Source: Pseudomonadales bacterium (GTDB taxonomy: Bacteria; Pseudomonadota; Gammaproteobacteria; Pseudomonadales; Ketobacteraceae). From it: 64,000 nucleotides of DNA. The notes beneath the pieces were generated by a model. It saw only the letters and a program-made list of their open reading frames with translations. It was not told the DNA's origin and did not search any database. Both the position numbers and the translations under genes were made by a program. The DNA lies in the NCBI GenBank assembly GCA_002708905.1, contig PAPM01000023.1, forward strand, positions 1 through 64,000. The letters run 5' to 3'. Positions 10,501 through 19,284 of this stretch are shown in pieces (the stretch's first letter is position 1; the number at the start of each line of letters is the position of its first letter).

Positions 10501-11049
10501 GCTTATGGTCAATACCTCACCATCACCGATGGCGACCTGATCTTCATTGATGACCTGGAAAATCCACAACTGCGCATCTCCGCCACCCGCGACAACATCT
10601 CTGATAATGTGGTGGTCGGCGTGCGCGCCACCGGTCGCGCTCAAAACCCCGATATCACGATTTTTTCTCTCCCGGAGATGCCGGAGCAGGAAAAGTTTCA
10701 CTACCTGATTACCGGGCGGGCGCCTAACACCGATGCGACCGGCGGCTCTCCCGCAGCCGAAGCAGCGCTCTCCCTGGCGTTGGAATCCCGCGGTGGCTTC
10801 ACCCGCAAAGCCGGGGAGAAGCTGGGTATCCAGGATCTGACCCTGAGCGCCGGCAATACAGAGAACCGGAGTGAAGTGGGATTAAGTGGCTACATCACAC
10901 CGGACCTGATGGTCCGCTATGGCGTAGGTATGTTTGAAGCGGTGAACTCAATCACCCTGAAATACCGAATCAGGAAAGATGTTTATGCAGAAGTGATCAG
11001 CGGCAAAGCCAACGCCTTTGATATCCTGTGGTCGTTTGAGCGCGACTGA
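7570..11049 (+). CDS. tamB: TamB, inner-membrane anchored DUF490/AsmA-like bridge protein
   Basis: The 1159-residue product has one N-terminal membrane segment (about residues 6-28, LAVLLGLVFLVLGLLLW), a very long beta-rich repeat region expected to form the periplasm-spanning hydrophobic groove, and a C-terminal TamB/DUF490 domain over the last ~330 residues. The end (VRYGVGMFEAVNSITLKYRI) is typical. It partners TamA in the outer membrane. The start overlaps the tamA stop by 4 nt. Length is slightly below the E. coli protein. The gene ends just before a strong terminator. Confidence 0.92.
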   Translation: MTGTRILKMLAVLLGLVFLVLGLLLWASYNPAVSQRIMEEVTEQVPELSLDYRAGSLARGLTLDIRYVDAEVAVALVNTEIHIRPACLWQLSLCVRSLTMDSLSIAITAGEAAPENTDPIELPAISFPVPVKVDQVSIQSFSLIYEHSTVYEATNINLMAEAILHRVSAESLTMADEFCQWSGDTTIRLTRRYPLEADLQCSTSLYPLSHIDIAAQGDLDKLAITANSEGDLEADLKLELALLEDDLPLSFSGHLTDAFHYPMEPDQLTVSNASIIGQGNLNLIQLNAESTLSSGLFPSPVSTRLQGDLTFDGMELQQWVVQLPQGKIETQGTVSFTPELSWQAQSRIEEVAFDQFYAEADGNLGGSVSHSGTLQGDNLLLQVHLEQLTGVLFDTPWQLFGNAKFENQKIALHQIKLIQDQNQVKADGIIALAGDSDIKLDLDVRRVEQLFPDLSGAISAGLSLRGTVQIPSIEGSIQARNLQYQDLQLSRADLNIDWQLAAAHKNKIDVNFDSLKLAEQVVLQGAIDAQGDAQQHHINLSLAEQNGNRFSLRCTGKFNLEQQQPRLDQWQANCDRSALHVAYLEPEQTWSLQRSLSLQLEPGPAFRISPFCYKYQNGRLCLQEAVTINSAQISPAKLEGDKLYLSWLNPWLPSGMKLSGNVKLSSTLAMGETINISAKVNSNNTILTLFEHEKTPVQIPFSQVDINTTLLDEDASISWSLHSSNGNTEGNIALALNQERLSGYLNISRFDMAPFSPWLLTEKGDHITGMIDGQFKLDGTLNAPLLEGKAELSEGEIETAMLPLPIRNIDIKLTTQNRSAELMGSFTVNNNPGQLQGTFNWQQQEWWSKVSFRSDTLAYQPDNNILIYVKPNIDFNLTPHELNIIGDLFVPKARIHLKSLPETAVPVSTDAVIVDAEDDQNENISISTQLTLTLGDDVRFKGYGLETDVTGQMTIRQHQSDLLRAKGIIRLENGTYQAYGQYLTITDGDLIFIDDLENPQLRISATRDNISDNVVVGVRATGRAQNPDITIFSLPEMPEQEKFHYLITGRAPNTDATGGSPAAEAALSLALESRGGFTRKAGEKLGIQDLTLSAGNTENRSEVGLSGYITPDLMVRYGVGMFEAVNSITLKYRIRKDVYAEVISGKANAFDILWSFERD

Positions 11050-11056
11050 GTCCGGC

Positions 11057-11099
11057 ACCCATAAAAAAGCCCGACACTATGGCCGGGCTTTTTATGGGT
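11057..11099. terminator. long-stem bidirectional terminator between tamB and a micro-protein gene
   Basis: AGCCCG/CGGGCT forms the core, with A and T runs on either side, and the pairing continues outward through ACCCAT/ATGGGT to about 16 pairs. It lies between the convergent tamB stop (11049) and the small gene ending at 11111. Confidence 0.88.
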
Positions 11100-11110
11100 T
11101 GATAAATATC

Positions 11111-11281
11111 TTACTTTTCTTGTTCAAGTTGAGGCTGCTCAACCGCCTGGTCAGCAGGAACTTCTTCCACCTCAACTACGCCCTCTTCGGGCTCCGCAAC
11201 GTCGTTTTGCTCGGACAACCAATAACCAAATCCCAGGTTAAGTGCAATCAGAGTTCCAAAGATTGCGATTACGTGTCCCAT
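11111..11281 (-). CDS. 56-residue membrane-anchored acidic micro-protein (copy A)
   Basis: The ATG at 11281-11279 has AGGAG five bases upstream on the minus strand and the frame stops at 11111. The product has a hydrophobic N-terminus (HVIAIFGTLIALNLGFGYW, about residues 3-21) followed by a tail of about 35 residues that is very rich in Glu, Val and Gln. It is clearly related to the neighbouring gene at 11447-11638: both keep a run of the form IAI-G-L-A-NLG at the membrane segment and EGVVEVE in the tail. Function is unknown. A single-pass inner-membrane regulator or assembly factor is possible but not shown. The paralogy and good SD make a chance frame unlikely. Confidence 0.7.
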   Translation of the reverse strand: MGHVIAIFGTLIALNLGFGYWLSEQNDVAEPEEGVVEVEEVPADQAVEQPQLEQEK

Positions 11282-11446
11282 AATGTTCTCCTATCGATAC
11301 TGCGAAAAACTGCAAATATGTGATTGTCTAATGGCGACCAAAATACTCCATCGACACGCCATATGCCAGTGCGACAACGTCAATTCCGGTGGTTTTAACC
11401 ACAATTTCGCAGTCTTTATCTGACTACACAGTCCAAAAACCCTTGT

Positions 11447-11638
11447 TTACTGGGCTTCAGATTCCGTGGTTTCTTCAGTGGCTGGCTGCGCTTCTGTCGC
11501 AGGCTCAACAGCGTCTACAGATTCCACTTCAACCACGCCTTCCACTTCCGGCTGGCTATCATCAACAGCTTCAGAGCCCACGTACACGATGCCGAGATTG
11601 ACAGCTACCAGCACACCCAGTATTGCGATTAATTGCAT
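11447..11638 (-). CDS. 63-residue membrane-anchored acidic micro-protein (copy B)
   Basis: This is a sister of the gene at 11111-11281. Residues ~2-20 (LIAILGVLVAVNLGIVYVG) form one membrane segment, followed by an acidic tail with EGVVEVE and Ala/Thr/Glu-rich repeats ending in SEAQ. GGGGAA lies five bases upstream of the ATG. The gene is downstream of and co-directional with trpC, after a 188-base gap with a TATACT-like -10 (minus strand, at 11748-11753) that suggests its own promoter. No family is recognised. Confidence 0.65.
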   Translation of the reverse strand: MQLIAILGVLVAVNLGIVYVGSEAVDDSQPEVEGVVEVESVDAVEPATEAQPATEETTESEAQ

Positions 11639-11826
11639 GCGATTTCCCCGTTCTTCAATTCCATTCGTTATTATGCGCCACTGTTGGCAGTGACAATATC
11701 AGATTGATCCTGTTTGAGACTGATCAAAATCAACAACAGAATGATTAGTATACACTGATAACCGATTTTACAACCTGGAAGCAATGGCTACTTCGTCCCA
11801 AAGTACTGTTTTACCGATCCATAAGC

Positions 11827-12648
11827 CTAAAAGAATAACTCCCTCAGCTTTTGGCCCGGCTGTTCTGCACGCATAAAGGCTTCCCCCACGAGAAACGCAT
11901 TTACCGCATGCGCGCGCATCCGTTCGACATCGTCGACGCTCAGTATACCGCTTTCCGTTACAACAATCCTCTGCTCAGGAATATGTGGTAACAAGTCAAA
12001 GGTGGTATTGAGACTCACGTCAAAGGTGTGCAGGTTACGATTGTTTATACCCACCAAAGTTTGTTCAAGGGGCAGTGACCGATCCAACTCTTCCCGGTCA
12101 TGTACCTCGATCAGCACGTCCATACCCAATTCTACTGCAGTTGAACACAGATCAGCCATTTGCTGATCGGATAAACAGGCGGCTATCAACAGGATACAGT
12201 CGGCGCCAATGGCTCGTGCTTCCAACACCTGATAGGGATCGACGATAAAATCCTTACGAATAACCGGCAACGAACAGGCCGCCCGGGCCTGCTGCAGATA
12301 GTCTTCATGTCCCTGGAAAAAGTCATGGTCCGTCAGCACACTGAGACAGGCTGCGCCACCCTCTTCATAGGAACGGGCAATGGCAGCCGGTTCAAACTGC
12401 TCGCGGATAACGCCTTTACTGGGGGAGGCTTTTTTTGCCTCGGCGATGACAGCGGAACGCCCTGCAGCTAAAGCCCGTTGCATTGATGCGACGAAGCCAC
12501 GGGGTGCATCCACCTGTTTAATCTTTTCCAGTAACAGTGCTTCAGACTGCTGAGGTTTGCGCTCCGCCACCTCTTCCCATTTGCGGGCGACAATTTTTTT
12601 CAGAACCGTGGGGGTACCGGAGTAAGTACCGGAAAAGGAATCGTTCAT
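11827..12648 (-). CDS. trpC: indole-3-glycerol phosphate synthase
   Basis: The 273-residue TIM-barrel enzyme converts CdRP to indole-3-glycerol phosphate in tryptophan synthesis. Family landmarks are [33 protein letters not shown] and VTESGI. The ATG at 12648 lies 4 nt after the trpD stop, so the pair is probably coupled; the frame continues upstream into trpD, but that start would overlap it. There is no TrpF fusion. Confidence 0.96.
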   Translation of the reverse strand: MNDSFSGTYSGTPTVLKKIVARKWEEVAERKPQQSEALLLEKIKQVDAPRGFVASMQRALAAGRSAVIAEAKKASPSKGVIREQFEPAAIARSYEEGGAACLSVLTDHDFFQGHEDYLQQARAACSLPVIRKDFIVDPYQVLEARAIGADCILLIAACLSDQQMADLCSTAVELGMDVLIEVHDREELDRSLPLEQTLVGINNRNLHTFDVSLNTTFDLLPHIPEQRIVVTESGILSVDDVERMRAHAVNAFLVGEAFMRAEQPGQKLRELFF

Positions 12649-12652
12649 GCTG

Positions 12653-13690
12653 TTACTCACCGGCATTTTCCTGCTGAAAGACTTTGCTGAGTTGCGCCAA
12701 CTCATTCAGTTTGGCATAGGCCAGGCCGCTGCCAATGGCATCTTGTGCCAACGCTACACCCTCTTTGATCGAATCCGCCAATCCGGCCACATAAATGGCT
12801 GCCCCCGCATTCATGGCGACGATGTCGGCAGCCGGTCCTGGCTCTTTGCCGAGGACACCTTTGATGATGGTCAGACTTTCTTCCACACTGTTTACCGCCA
12901 GCGAGCTCAATGAGGCGCGCTCCAGACCGAAGTCTTCCGGTTGAATGGTATATTCCTTTACTGCAGCAGGCGTCGCTTCAGCCACAAAGGTTTCGGCACC
13001 GATGCTGATTTCATCCATTCCATCGGCAGAGTGGACCACCAACACGTGATCACAACCCAACCGTTGCAGCACCTCCGCGATAGGGCGCACCCAATGCCTG
13101 GAATACACCCCCATCACCTGGCGTTTGGCACCAGCGGGATTGGTCAGCGGGCCCAGCAGATTAAAAATGGTACGCACCCCCATTTCCTTGCGGGGCCCAA
13201 TGGCATGTTTCATGGCACTGTGATGGGCCGGTGCAAACATGAACCCGACGCCGATGGTTTCCACACAGCGTGCCACCTGTTCCGGGCTTAGACCCAGATG
13301 CACACCGGCGGCCTCCAGCACGTCGGCACTGCCACTGATGCTGGAAACGGAACGGTTGCCATGCTTGGCCACCTTGCCGCCTGCCGCAGCCAGCACAAAG
13401 GCGACGGTGGTGGAGATATTGAACGTCTTGGAACCATCGCCACCGGTACCGCAGGTGTCCACCAGATTGTCTGCATTGACCTGAACCGGGGTGGCCAGGG
13501 AACGCATCACCTGGGCGGCGCCGGTAATTTCGTCCACGGTCTCCCCTTTCATGCACAGCCCAATCAGGAATCCACCAATCTGGGCCGGGGTCGCCTGCCC
13601 GGTCATAATCTGGTTCATCACTTCCGACATTTCATTTTCCGTCAGATCCTGACGCTCGATTACCTGTTTGATGGCTTCTTGGATATTCAT
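12653..13690 (-). CDS. trpD: anthranilate phosphoribosyltransferase
   Basis: The 345-residue enzyme transfers phosphoribose from PRPP to anthranilate. The glycine-rich PRPP site [17 protein letters not shown] and the following KHGNRSVSS are intact. ATG at 13690 is preferred; a GTG nine bases further upstream (13699) is possible and neither has a strong SD. It is the first gene of the trpD-trpC unit and is separated from trpG by an opposing gene. Confidence 0.96.
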   Translation of the reverse strand: MNIQEAIKQVIERQDLTENEMSEVMNQIMTGQATPAQIGGFLIGLCMKGETVDEITGAAQVMRSLATPVQVNADNLVDTCGTGGDGSKTFNISTTVAFVLAAAGGKVAKHGNRSVSSISGSADVLEAAGVHLGLSPEQVARCVETIGVGFMFAPAHHSAMKHAIGPRKEMGVRTIFNLLGPLTNPAGAKRQVMGVYSRHWVRPIAEVLQRLGCDHVLVVHSADGMDEISIGAETFVAEATPAAVKEYTIQPEDFGLERASLSSLAVNSVEESLTIIKGVLGKEPGPAADIVAMNAGAAIYVAGLADSIKEGVALAQDAIGSGLAYAKLNELAQLSKVFQQENAGE

Positions 13691-13927
13691 GCTGGACACG
13701 GTCTCAAAGTCTTCAAATGAGGGGCAATGCTACCATAAATCCGCCTGTGTTAACCCGGCCTTAACGTGCCGTGGGGTAACCTGAACAGGAAACTTCCCCT
13801 AATTTGTCTTGTATTTTGCCCCCCCCCGCTGTGGGGCGGCGCCCTGCAACCCACCCGACAGGGCCGGCCGCAAACAAGCCAGGGAACCGGCGGCGCCGAA
13901 ACCTGATGTAGCGAACCCGATCATCCG

Positions 13928-13936
13928 TGCTATGCT
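13928..13936 (+). promoter_or_regulatory. possible extended -10 element
   Basis: TGCTATGCT is an extended -10 match placed 29 bases before the start of the gene at 13966. The -35 position is poor. A run of nine C lies upstream at about 13820. Confidence 0.35.
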
Positions 13937-13965
13937 GGAGAAGACTAGGTTCCACCGAGTGTTTG

Positions 13966-14334
13966 ATGTACTACGAATTGGAAGTAAATGCGGAGGAAGG
14001 CTACGTTCGCGCCACCGCAACCTGCGATATTACCCGCGTCATCGCCACGCAAATGACTGACGGTGTCTTTCAAATGTTACGGGCTGAAAACCTGGAAGCA
14101 GGGCTAATTGATGTGCGTAACTGCCGCAATGTGGACGCCCCCTCCCAGAACTATCAGTTTGCCAATGAAGACGCTGCCGCTCTGAAACTCCGGACAACGG
14201 ACCGCATAGCTATTCTTGCCGCACCTGATGATGATTCCCATGATTTTGTTGCAATTGTCATGGGCAATAATGGCTACAACGTGCATATTTTTCGGGATGA
14301 AGAAGAGGCCCTGGCCTGGTTAAAGATAACCTGA
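13966..14334 (+). CDS. STAS/SpoIIAA-like small protein
   Basis: The 122-residue cytoplasmic protein has alternating beta strands and helices. Its ending (FRDEEEALAWLK) is typical of SpoIIAA-like/STAS-fold proteins, in which a helix closes the domain. ATG at 13966 begins MYYELEV, a plausible first strand; an upstream in-frame ATG at 13927 would cross the candidate promoter. It sits on the plus strand between trpG and trpD, which are both on the minus strand. The fold assignment is from pattern only; a partner kinase or phosphatase is not adjacent. Confidence 0.65.
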   Translation: MYYELEVNAEEGYVRATATCDITRVIATQMTDGVFQMLRAENLEAGLIDVRNCRNVDAPSQNYQFANEDAAALKLRTTDRIAILAAPDDDSHDFVAIVMGNNGYNVHIFRDEEEALAWLKIT

Positions 14335-14363
14335 GCCAGGGGCTTCCGCGACAATAGCAACCA

Positions 14364-14942
14364 TCAAAGGCTCATAAAGTTTCTCAGCAAATCATGACCA
14401 TACTCAGTGAGGATGGATTCCGGGTGGAACTGTACCCCCTCGATCTTATGCTCCCGATGGCGCATACCCATGATCTTGTCGATGGAACCATCCTGATTTT
14501 GGGTCCAGGCGGTGATTTCCAGACACTCCGGCAAACTGTGTCGGTCCACCACCAACGAGTGATAGCGGGTGGCCTCAAACGGATTGCTCAAGCCTTTGAA
14601 CACCCCTTCATCCCGATGGTAAATGGGCGACGTTTTCCCATGCATTACTGCATCCGCACGCACCACCTGCCCACCGAACACCTGACCGATACTCTGATGC
14701 CCCAAGCACACACCCAGGATCGGCAGCTTACCGGCGAAGTGTTCAATGGCTACCATGGATATACCCGCTTCGTTGGGCGAACAGGGGCCGGGGGAAATCA
14801 CCAATCTTTCCGGTGCCATGTTTTCAATATCCTGCAGGGTAACTTCGTCATTGCGTTTCACCACCACGTCTGCACCCAGCTCACCAAAGTACTGCACCAG
14901 GTTGTATGTGAACGAGTCGTAATTATCAATCATCAGCAACAT
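14364..14942 (-). CDS. trpG: anthranilate synthase component II (glutamine amidotransferase)
   Basis: The 192-residue class I amidotransferase supplies ammonia from glutamine to TrpE. The nucleophile cysteine is in [15 protein letters not shown] and the His/Glu pair is in [14 protein letters not shown]. The ATG at 14942 is 4 nt after the trpE stop, with GGAGGAG (inside the trpE end) as the SD. As in many gammaproteobacteria it may also serve p-aminobenzoate synthesis; no separate pabA is seen here. Confidence 0.95.
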   Translation of the reverse strand: MLLMIDNYDSFTYNLVQYFGELGADVVVKRNDEVTLQDIENMAPERLVISPGPCSPNEAGISMVAIEHFAGKLPILGVCLGHQSIGQVFGGQVVRADAVMHGKTSPIYHRDEGVFKGLSNPFEATRYHSLVVDRHSLPECLEITAWTQNQDGSIDKIMGMRHREHKIEGVQFHPESILTEYGHDLLRNFMSL

Positions 14943-14946
14943 GGGT

Positions 14947-16431
14947 TTACTCCTCCACCGGAACCAGACCATTGGCCGCCATGGCCATGGCACGAAATAC
15001 TGCTCGCGCCTTGTTTTGGGTTTCTTTCCATTCCAGTTTGGGCACGGAATCCGCCACTACACCGGCACCGGCCTGAATGTGTAATTGGCCGTCTTTGATC
15101 ACTGCGGTGCGAATAGCAATGGCCGTGTCCATGTCACCATGCCAGGACAGGTAGCCGACAGCGCCGCCGTAAATACCTCGCTTCACCGGTTCCATGTCGT
15201 GAATGATTTCCATGGCGCGAATCTTGGGCGCACCACTTAAGGTTCCGGCCGGAAAGGTGGCTCGCAACACATCTATGCAACTGTGTTCCGGTTTGAGTTT
15301 GCCTTCCACATTCGACACAATGTGCATAACGTGGGAGTAACGCTCCACCACCATTTTGTCGGTGAGCTCCACACTGCCGATTTCGGCAATGCGGCCCACA
15401 TCGTTGCGGCCCAAATCGATCAGCATCAGATGCTCGGCGATCTCCTTGGGATCGTCCAACAGTTCCTGCTCCATGGCCAGGTCTTCGTCGTGGGTTTTGC
15501 CGCGGCGACGGGTGCCGGCGATCGGTCGCACGGTAACGATGCCCTCTTCCACCCGCGCCAGAATTTCCGGCGAGGAACCGGCAATCTGGAAATCCCCCAT
15601 ATCGAGGAAATACATGTAAGGCGAAGGATTCAGGCAACGCAGTGCGCGATACAAATCCAGCGGTGGCAGCTCATAGGGAATGCTCATGCGCTGGGAAATC
15701 ACCACCTGCATGGTGTCCCCGGCCAGTACGTATTCCTTGATATCATCCACCGCTTTTTCAAATTCCGGTTGCGGAAAACTGGATTTGAAATCGCTTTCCT
15801 GCACGTTGAAACGCTGGGGATCTTCCTGCACCGGTAACGGCTGCTTCAGCTGTTGCAGGATCTCATCCAGGCGGGACTGGCCTTTTGCGTAGGCATTTTC
15901 CTGATCGGGGTCCACATGGGTGATCACATAGAGCGATCCCCGCAGGTTATCGAACACCACGATGTCATCGGACACCATCAGCATAATGTCGGGGGTACCG
16001 ATGGGATCGGGTTTGCTGGGCTGGTCCAGGCGCTTCTCGATATAACGCACGATGTCGTAACCGAAATACCCCACCAGGCCACCGTTGAAACGCGGCAAGC
16101 CCTCAACCTGCGGCACCTTGTAGCGGGTCTGGAAGCTTTCCACGTAGGCCAGTGGGTCTTCTACCGTGGTTTGCTCCAGCACGGTGTCGCCGTCCAGCAA
16201 AGTGATATCACGATCCCGCACAATCAGGCGGGTGCTGCAGGGCAAACCGATAATGGAGTAGCGCCCCCATTTCTCCCCGCCCTGCACGGATTCAAACAGA
16301 TAGGTGTAGGGCTGTCCCGCCAGTTTTTTATAGGTGGAGAGGGGCGTTTCCAGATCTGCCAGCGCCTCCCGCATCAGGGGAATACGGGTATACCCCTGTT
16401 GAGCCAGTGATTTGAAAGTTTCCGGTGTCAT
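14947..16431 (-). CDS. trpE: anthranilate synthase component I
   Basis: The 494-residue chorismate-using enzyme has the catalytic region [19 protein letters not shown] and the C-terminal [21 protein letters not shown]. The N-terminal feedback site region with LLFESVQGG-like sequence ([17 protein letters not shown]) is present, so tryptophan inhibition is likely. It is translated with trpG. The 362 bases upstream show no tandem Trp codons of a classical leader peptide. Confidence 0.96.
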   Translation of the reverse strand: MTPETFKSLAQQGYTRIPLMREALADLETPLSTYKKLAGQPYTYLFESVQGGEKWGRYSIIGLPCSTRLIVRDRDITLLDGDTVLEQTTVEDPLAYVESFQTRYKVPQVEGLPRFNGGLVGYFGYDIVRYIEKRLDQPSKPDPIGTPDIMLMVSDDIVVFDNLRGSLYVITHVDPDQENAYAKGQSRLDEILQQLKQPLPVQEDPQRFNVQESDFKSSFPQPEFEKAVDDIKEYVLAGDTMQVVISQRMSIPYELPPLDLYRALRCLNPSPYMYFLDMGDFQIAGSSPEILARVEEGIVTVRPIAGTRRRGKTHDEDLAMEQELLDDPKEIAEHLMLIDLGRNDVGRIAEIGSVELTDKMVVERYSHVMHIVSNVEGKLKPEHSCIDVLRATFPAGTLSGAPKIRAMEIIHDMEPVKRGIYGGAVGYLSWHGDMDTAIAIRTAVIKDGQLHIQAGAGVVADSVPKLEWKETQNKARAVFRAMAMAANGLVPVEE

Positions 16432-16793
16432 TGTCCTGTTCTCTTACTGTGGCCGGGCGACAGGCACATCAATCATCTGTGCAGCGCATCACCGGGGCCG
16501 AAACCTCAGTTTCAGTATTGCTGAAAACTCTGAATTTTAATTGCTACAGAAATTACAGAAATTAAATACGTACGGGGCGGCTGGGCAAAAACGCTTAACG
16601 CCAGCCAGGGACGAGCATCACCAACGCCATCGCCAGCGAAAGTCGGTGCTCAGAGAGGAAGGTTGATTCGAAAATGCTAAGTTCACTTTGGTTTGCACAC
16701 AGTTTCGTTTCGAATGAATACCAACCTTACACTAGGCCCGCGATTCTGCCAAGCCCCACAATTTCACAAAATTCCAGTTAAAGCGCCTTGCAG
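16432..16793. other. intergenic region upstream of trpE
   Basis: No gene of convincing length is seen. A 12-codon minus-strand frame (16630-16595) holds one Trp codon near its end but lacks an SD and a following terminator, so it is not called a leader peptide. A small stem TTTCAG/CTGAAA lies at about 16510-16526. A large imperfect inverted repeat occupies 16659-16728 (separate entry). The trpE promoter must lie here but could not be fixed. Confidence 0.5.
16659..16728. repeat. imperfect inverted repeat between gph and trpE
   Basis: Left arm AAGGTT-G-ATTCGAAA (16659-16673) pairs with right arm TTTCGAAT (16708-16715) and, after a 7-base bulge, AACCTT (16723-16728). The 8-base inner arms are perfect and the loop is 34 bases. 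There is no T run, so it is not a terminator. It could be an operator or a structured leader. Confidence 0.5.
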
Positions 16794-17492
16794 CTACAGA
16801 ATCAGTTCCCGAAAATCATCCAGCAACCAATCCGGTTCACTGTTGGCCACGGGTTCCCCATGGTTATAACCATAGGTCAGCGCAGCACTGACCCAGCCCG
16901 CTGCCTTGGCCGCCTCTACATCATTACGGCTGTCTCCCACCATCAAGCTGTGGGCTGCAGCAGCGCCAAGCTGACGCCCCACTTCTTCCAGCGGCATGGG
17001 GTGTGGCTTCTTGTGAGGCAAACATTCCCCACCCAAAACCAGATTGAAATATCCCGCGATATTCAGGCTCTCCAGCAAGGGATCGGCGAACACCTTGGGC
17101 TTGTTGGTGATCACCGCCAGGGGCACACCCAACTGGGAGATGGCCTGCAACACTTCAGAAACGCCGGCATACAACTGGGTCAGGCGGCCGTTCTCTTCGG
17201 CATAATATTCGCGGAAACTGCCCATGGCCGGTTCATATTCTTCATCCGAAATGGCCGCCACTGCGACGGGATCATAACTGTCTGCCAAAGCCCGCTTCAC
17301 CAACATGGCGGCACCGTTGCCCACCCAACCCCGCACTTTTTCCTCGCCCGCCGGAGCCCGCCCCAGTGCCACCAACATGCGGTCGGTGGCCACGGCGATA
17401 TCCGGCACGCTGTCCACCAGGGTACCGTCCAGGTCGAAGGCGATCAGTTGGGGAAGATGCCCGTGAAAGAATCCCGTGAGTTTCGTCAGCAT
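16794..17492 (-). CDS. gph: phosphoglycolate phosphatase, HAD family
   Basis: The 232-residue HAD hydrolase has motif I DLDGTLVDSVPDIA, the Thr/Lys region VITNKPK and the late motif MVGDSRNDVEAAKAAG. It dephosphorylates 2-phosphoglycolate, for example from DNA repair. The MupP branch of MurNAc recycling is a close relative and cannot be excluded, because amgK/murU are nearby. ATG at 17492 is chosen: GGGGGTGA is upstream and it lies 19 bases after the rpe stop. Confidence 0.88.
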   Translation of the reverse strand: MLTKLTGFFHGHLPQLIAFDLDGTLVDSVPDIAVATDRMLVALGRAPAGEEKVRGWVGNGAAMLVKRALADSYDPVAVAAISDEEYEPAMGSFREYYAEENGRLTQLYAGVSEVLQAISQLGVPLAVITNKPKVFADPLLESLNIAGYFNLVLGGECLPHKKPHPMPLEEVGRQLGAAAAHSLMVGDSRNDVEAAKAAGWVSAALTYGYNHGEPVANSEPDWLLDDFRELIL

Positions 17493-17511
17493 TGGGAAAT
17501 CACCCCCGAAA

Positions 17512-18180
17512 TCAAACCTGAGCCAGCTCGGCGCGCATAGCATCAATCACAGCTTTATAGTCTTCCTTGCCAAAAATAGCCGAACCGGCCACAAACATAT
17601 CCGCCCCTGCCTGGGCAATTTCACGAATGTTCTGCGCACCCACACCACCATCGATCTCCAGGCGGATATCCAGGCCGCTGTCATCGATCAGCTTGCGTGC
17701 CTGCTTTAACTTTTCCAGGGTCTGGGGAATAAATTTCTGACCACCGAATCCGGGGTTCACCGACATCAGCAGAATCATGTCCAGCTTATCCATTACATGC
17801 TCGATGTGATGCAGAGGCGTTGCGGGGTTGAATACCAGACCGGCTTTGCAACCACCTTCTTTGATCATGGCCAGGCTGCGGTCGATGTGTTCGCTGGCTT
17901 CCGGATGGAAGGTAATGTAGCTGGCACCGGCCTCGATAAAATCGCCGATGATGCGATCCACCGGCTTCACCATCAGGTGCACATCGATGGGCGCTGTAAT
18001 GCCGTAATTACGCAACGCCTTACACACCATAGGGCCGATGGTGAGGTTGGGCACATAGTGGTTATCCATTACATCGAAATGCACAACGTCGGCACCCGCC
18101 GCCAACACTGCGTCCACCTCTGCCCCCAGACGGGCGAAATCAGCGGATAGTATAGAAGGTGCAATCAGGTATTCGGCCAT
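17512..18180 (-). CDS. rpe: ribulose-phosphate 3-epimerase
   Basis: The 222-residue TIM-barrel enzyme interconverts ribulose-5-P and xylulose-5-P. Signatures are [40 protein letters not shown] and DGGV. The rpe-gph pair upstream of trpE is the usual gammaproteobacterial order. Confidence 0.96.
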   Translation of the reverse strand: MAEYLIAPSILSADFARLGAEVDAVLAAGADVVHFDVMDNHYVPNLTIGPMVCKALRNYGITAPIDVHLMVKPVDRIIGDFIEAGASYITFHPEASEHIDRSLAMIKEGGCKAGLVFNPATPLHHIEHVMDKLDMILLMSVNPGFGGQKFIPQTLEKLKQARKLIDDSGLDIRLEIDGGVGAQNIREIAQAGADMFVAGSAIFGKEDYKAVIDAMRAELAQV

Positions 18181-18304
18181 GGCTAAGTTCCAGTAAGATT
18201 CCGGGTCAATTTCTGAGAGCGCGCATTGTACTGCACTCAGGGTCTATACTGAAGGCAACCTGACATTTGCCTAACACAGTTAACCACAGGGCTAACCTAC
18301 CCCT

Positions 18305-19282
18305 ATGCCGATACCGAAGATCACCCTGCTACCGCTAGTGATAATGATGTTCTTGATTGCCACAGCACTGATTGCGGAAGAAAAAGACCCGCCCGAGGAA
18401 GAAAGCGACCTCAAGCACTTGCCGCAACCTGCACCGGAACGGGATGAAACCCTGCGCAATCAAGCGGTTGCCGCACAGCTCGCCCTCACCGACAAAACCA
18501 CGGAAGTCACCTGGCTGGGCTCCGGCAAAGAGCAGTTTTTAGCCCTGTATTTGCCTGACAGTAGTGGCAAACCCTTTGTTAACACCCTGATTTTACACGA
18601 CAACCTGCAAAACCCGGACTGGCCCGGGGTCATTAGAAGCCTGCGTAAGGAGTTGACGCGGGGGGGATGGAACACACTCAGTATCGCGGTACCGGACTAT
18701 CAGCCACGCCCCGCCATTCCTCCACTGAAACCTGACCAGCCCGAAGCCACCGGGCGGGTGCTGGAGGAACTGGATACAGAAGCCACCGAACCAGAGGCAA
18801 TGAGTGAGGACAATGATGAGCCCGCCCAGACAATGGATGATCGCGCCCCGGAAGATCAGGTTCCGGAAGAACTGTCACAACGGATTCTGCTGGCAACCCA
18901 ATACATCAACGGTAAAAACAATTATCCGCTGGTGATCATTGCCGTCGGTAGCAGCGCCACCCTGCTGTTAAAGCAGGCACAGAGTGGCTCCCTGAATGAC
19001 GTAAACGGGTTGGTAATCATTGATCCGCTGCCTTTACCTGGCCTCAAGGACATCGATCTGGAAATGGCAGAATCAGACTTAAGAATTCCCTTATTGGACA
19101 TCGCCCCCGAATTCAATCCACGCTCAGACCCGGAGCCCAGAGCCGCCAACGCAAGGCGCCGCCAGCAGTCGCTGTATCAACAAAGGATACTTCGGGGCAG
19201 CAATCGGGATTTTAATGGTGCGGAACAGCGCCTGATGAAAACAGTGCGAGGCTGGGCGGAAAAGTTGTTCCGCCGTCAATAA
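18305..19282 (+). CDS. DUF3530 family exported alpha/beta-hydrolase-like protein
   Basis: The 325-residue product has an N-terminal hydrophobic signal (about residues 5-24) followed by an acidic linker. The remainder matches DUF3530: residues ~70-120 contain a beta-strand and LILHD segment, and LVIIAVGSSATLLLK has a degenerate nucleophile elbow (G-S-S-A rather than GxSxG). A long acidic/Pro insertion (~150-190) separates the halves. The family is often found beside envelope genes; no reaction is known. It is convergent with djlA, 2 bases apart. Confidence 0.75.
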   Translation: MPIPKITLLPLVIMMFLIATALIAEEKDPPEEESDLKHLPQPAPERDETLRNQAVAAQLALTDKTTEVTWLGSGKEQFLALYLPDSSGKPFVNTLILHDNLQNPDWPGVIRSLRKELTRGGWNTLSIAVPDYQPRPAIPPLKPDQPEATGRVLEELDTEATEPEAMSEDNDEPAQTMDDRAPEDQVPEELSQRILLATQYINGKNNYPLVIIAVGSSATLLLKQAQSGSLNDVNGLVIIDPLPLPGLKDIDLEMAESDLRIPLLDIAPEFNPRSDPEPRAANARRRQQSLYQQRILRGSNRDFNGAEQRLMKTVRGWAEKLFRRQ

Positions 19283-19284
19283 GA

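Noticed and set aside
13810-13830. Run of nine C near the trpD/STAS intergenic region as a phase-variation tract
   Set aside because: It lies outside any reading frame and about 100 bases from the candidate promoter, so no clear on/off consequence can be argued.
16595-16630. Short minus-strand frame with one Trp codon upstream of trpE, as a possible trp leader peptide
   Set aside because: Only one Trp codon, no ribosome-binding site and no terminator/antiterminator pair with a T run follows. Too weak to call attenuation.
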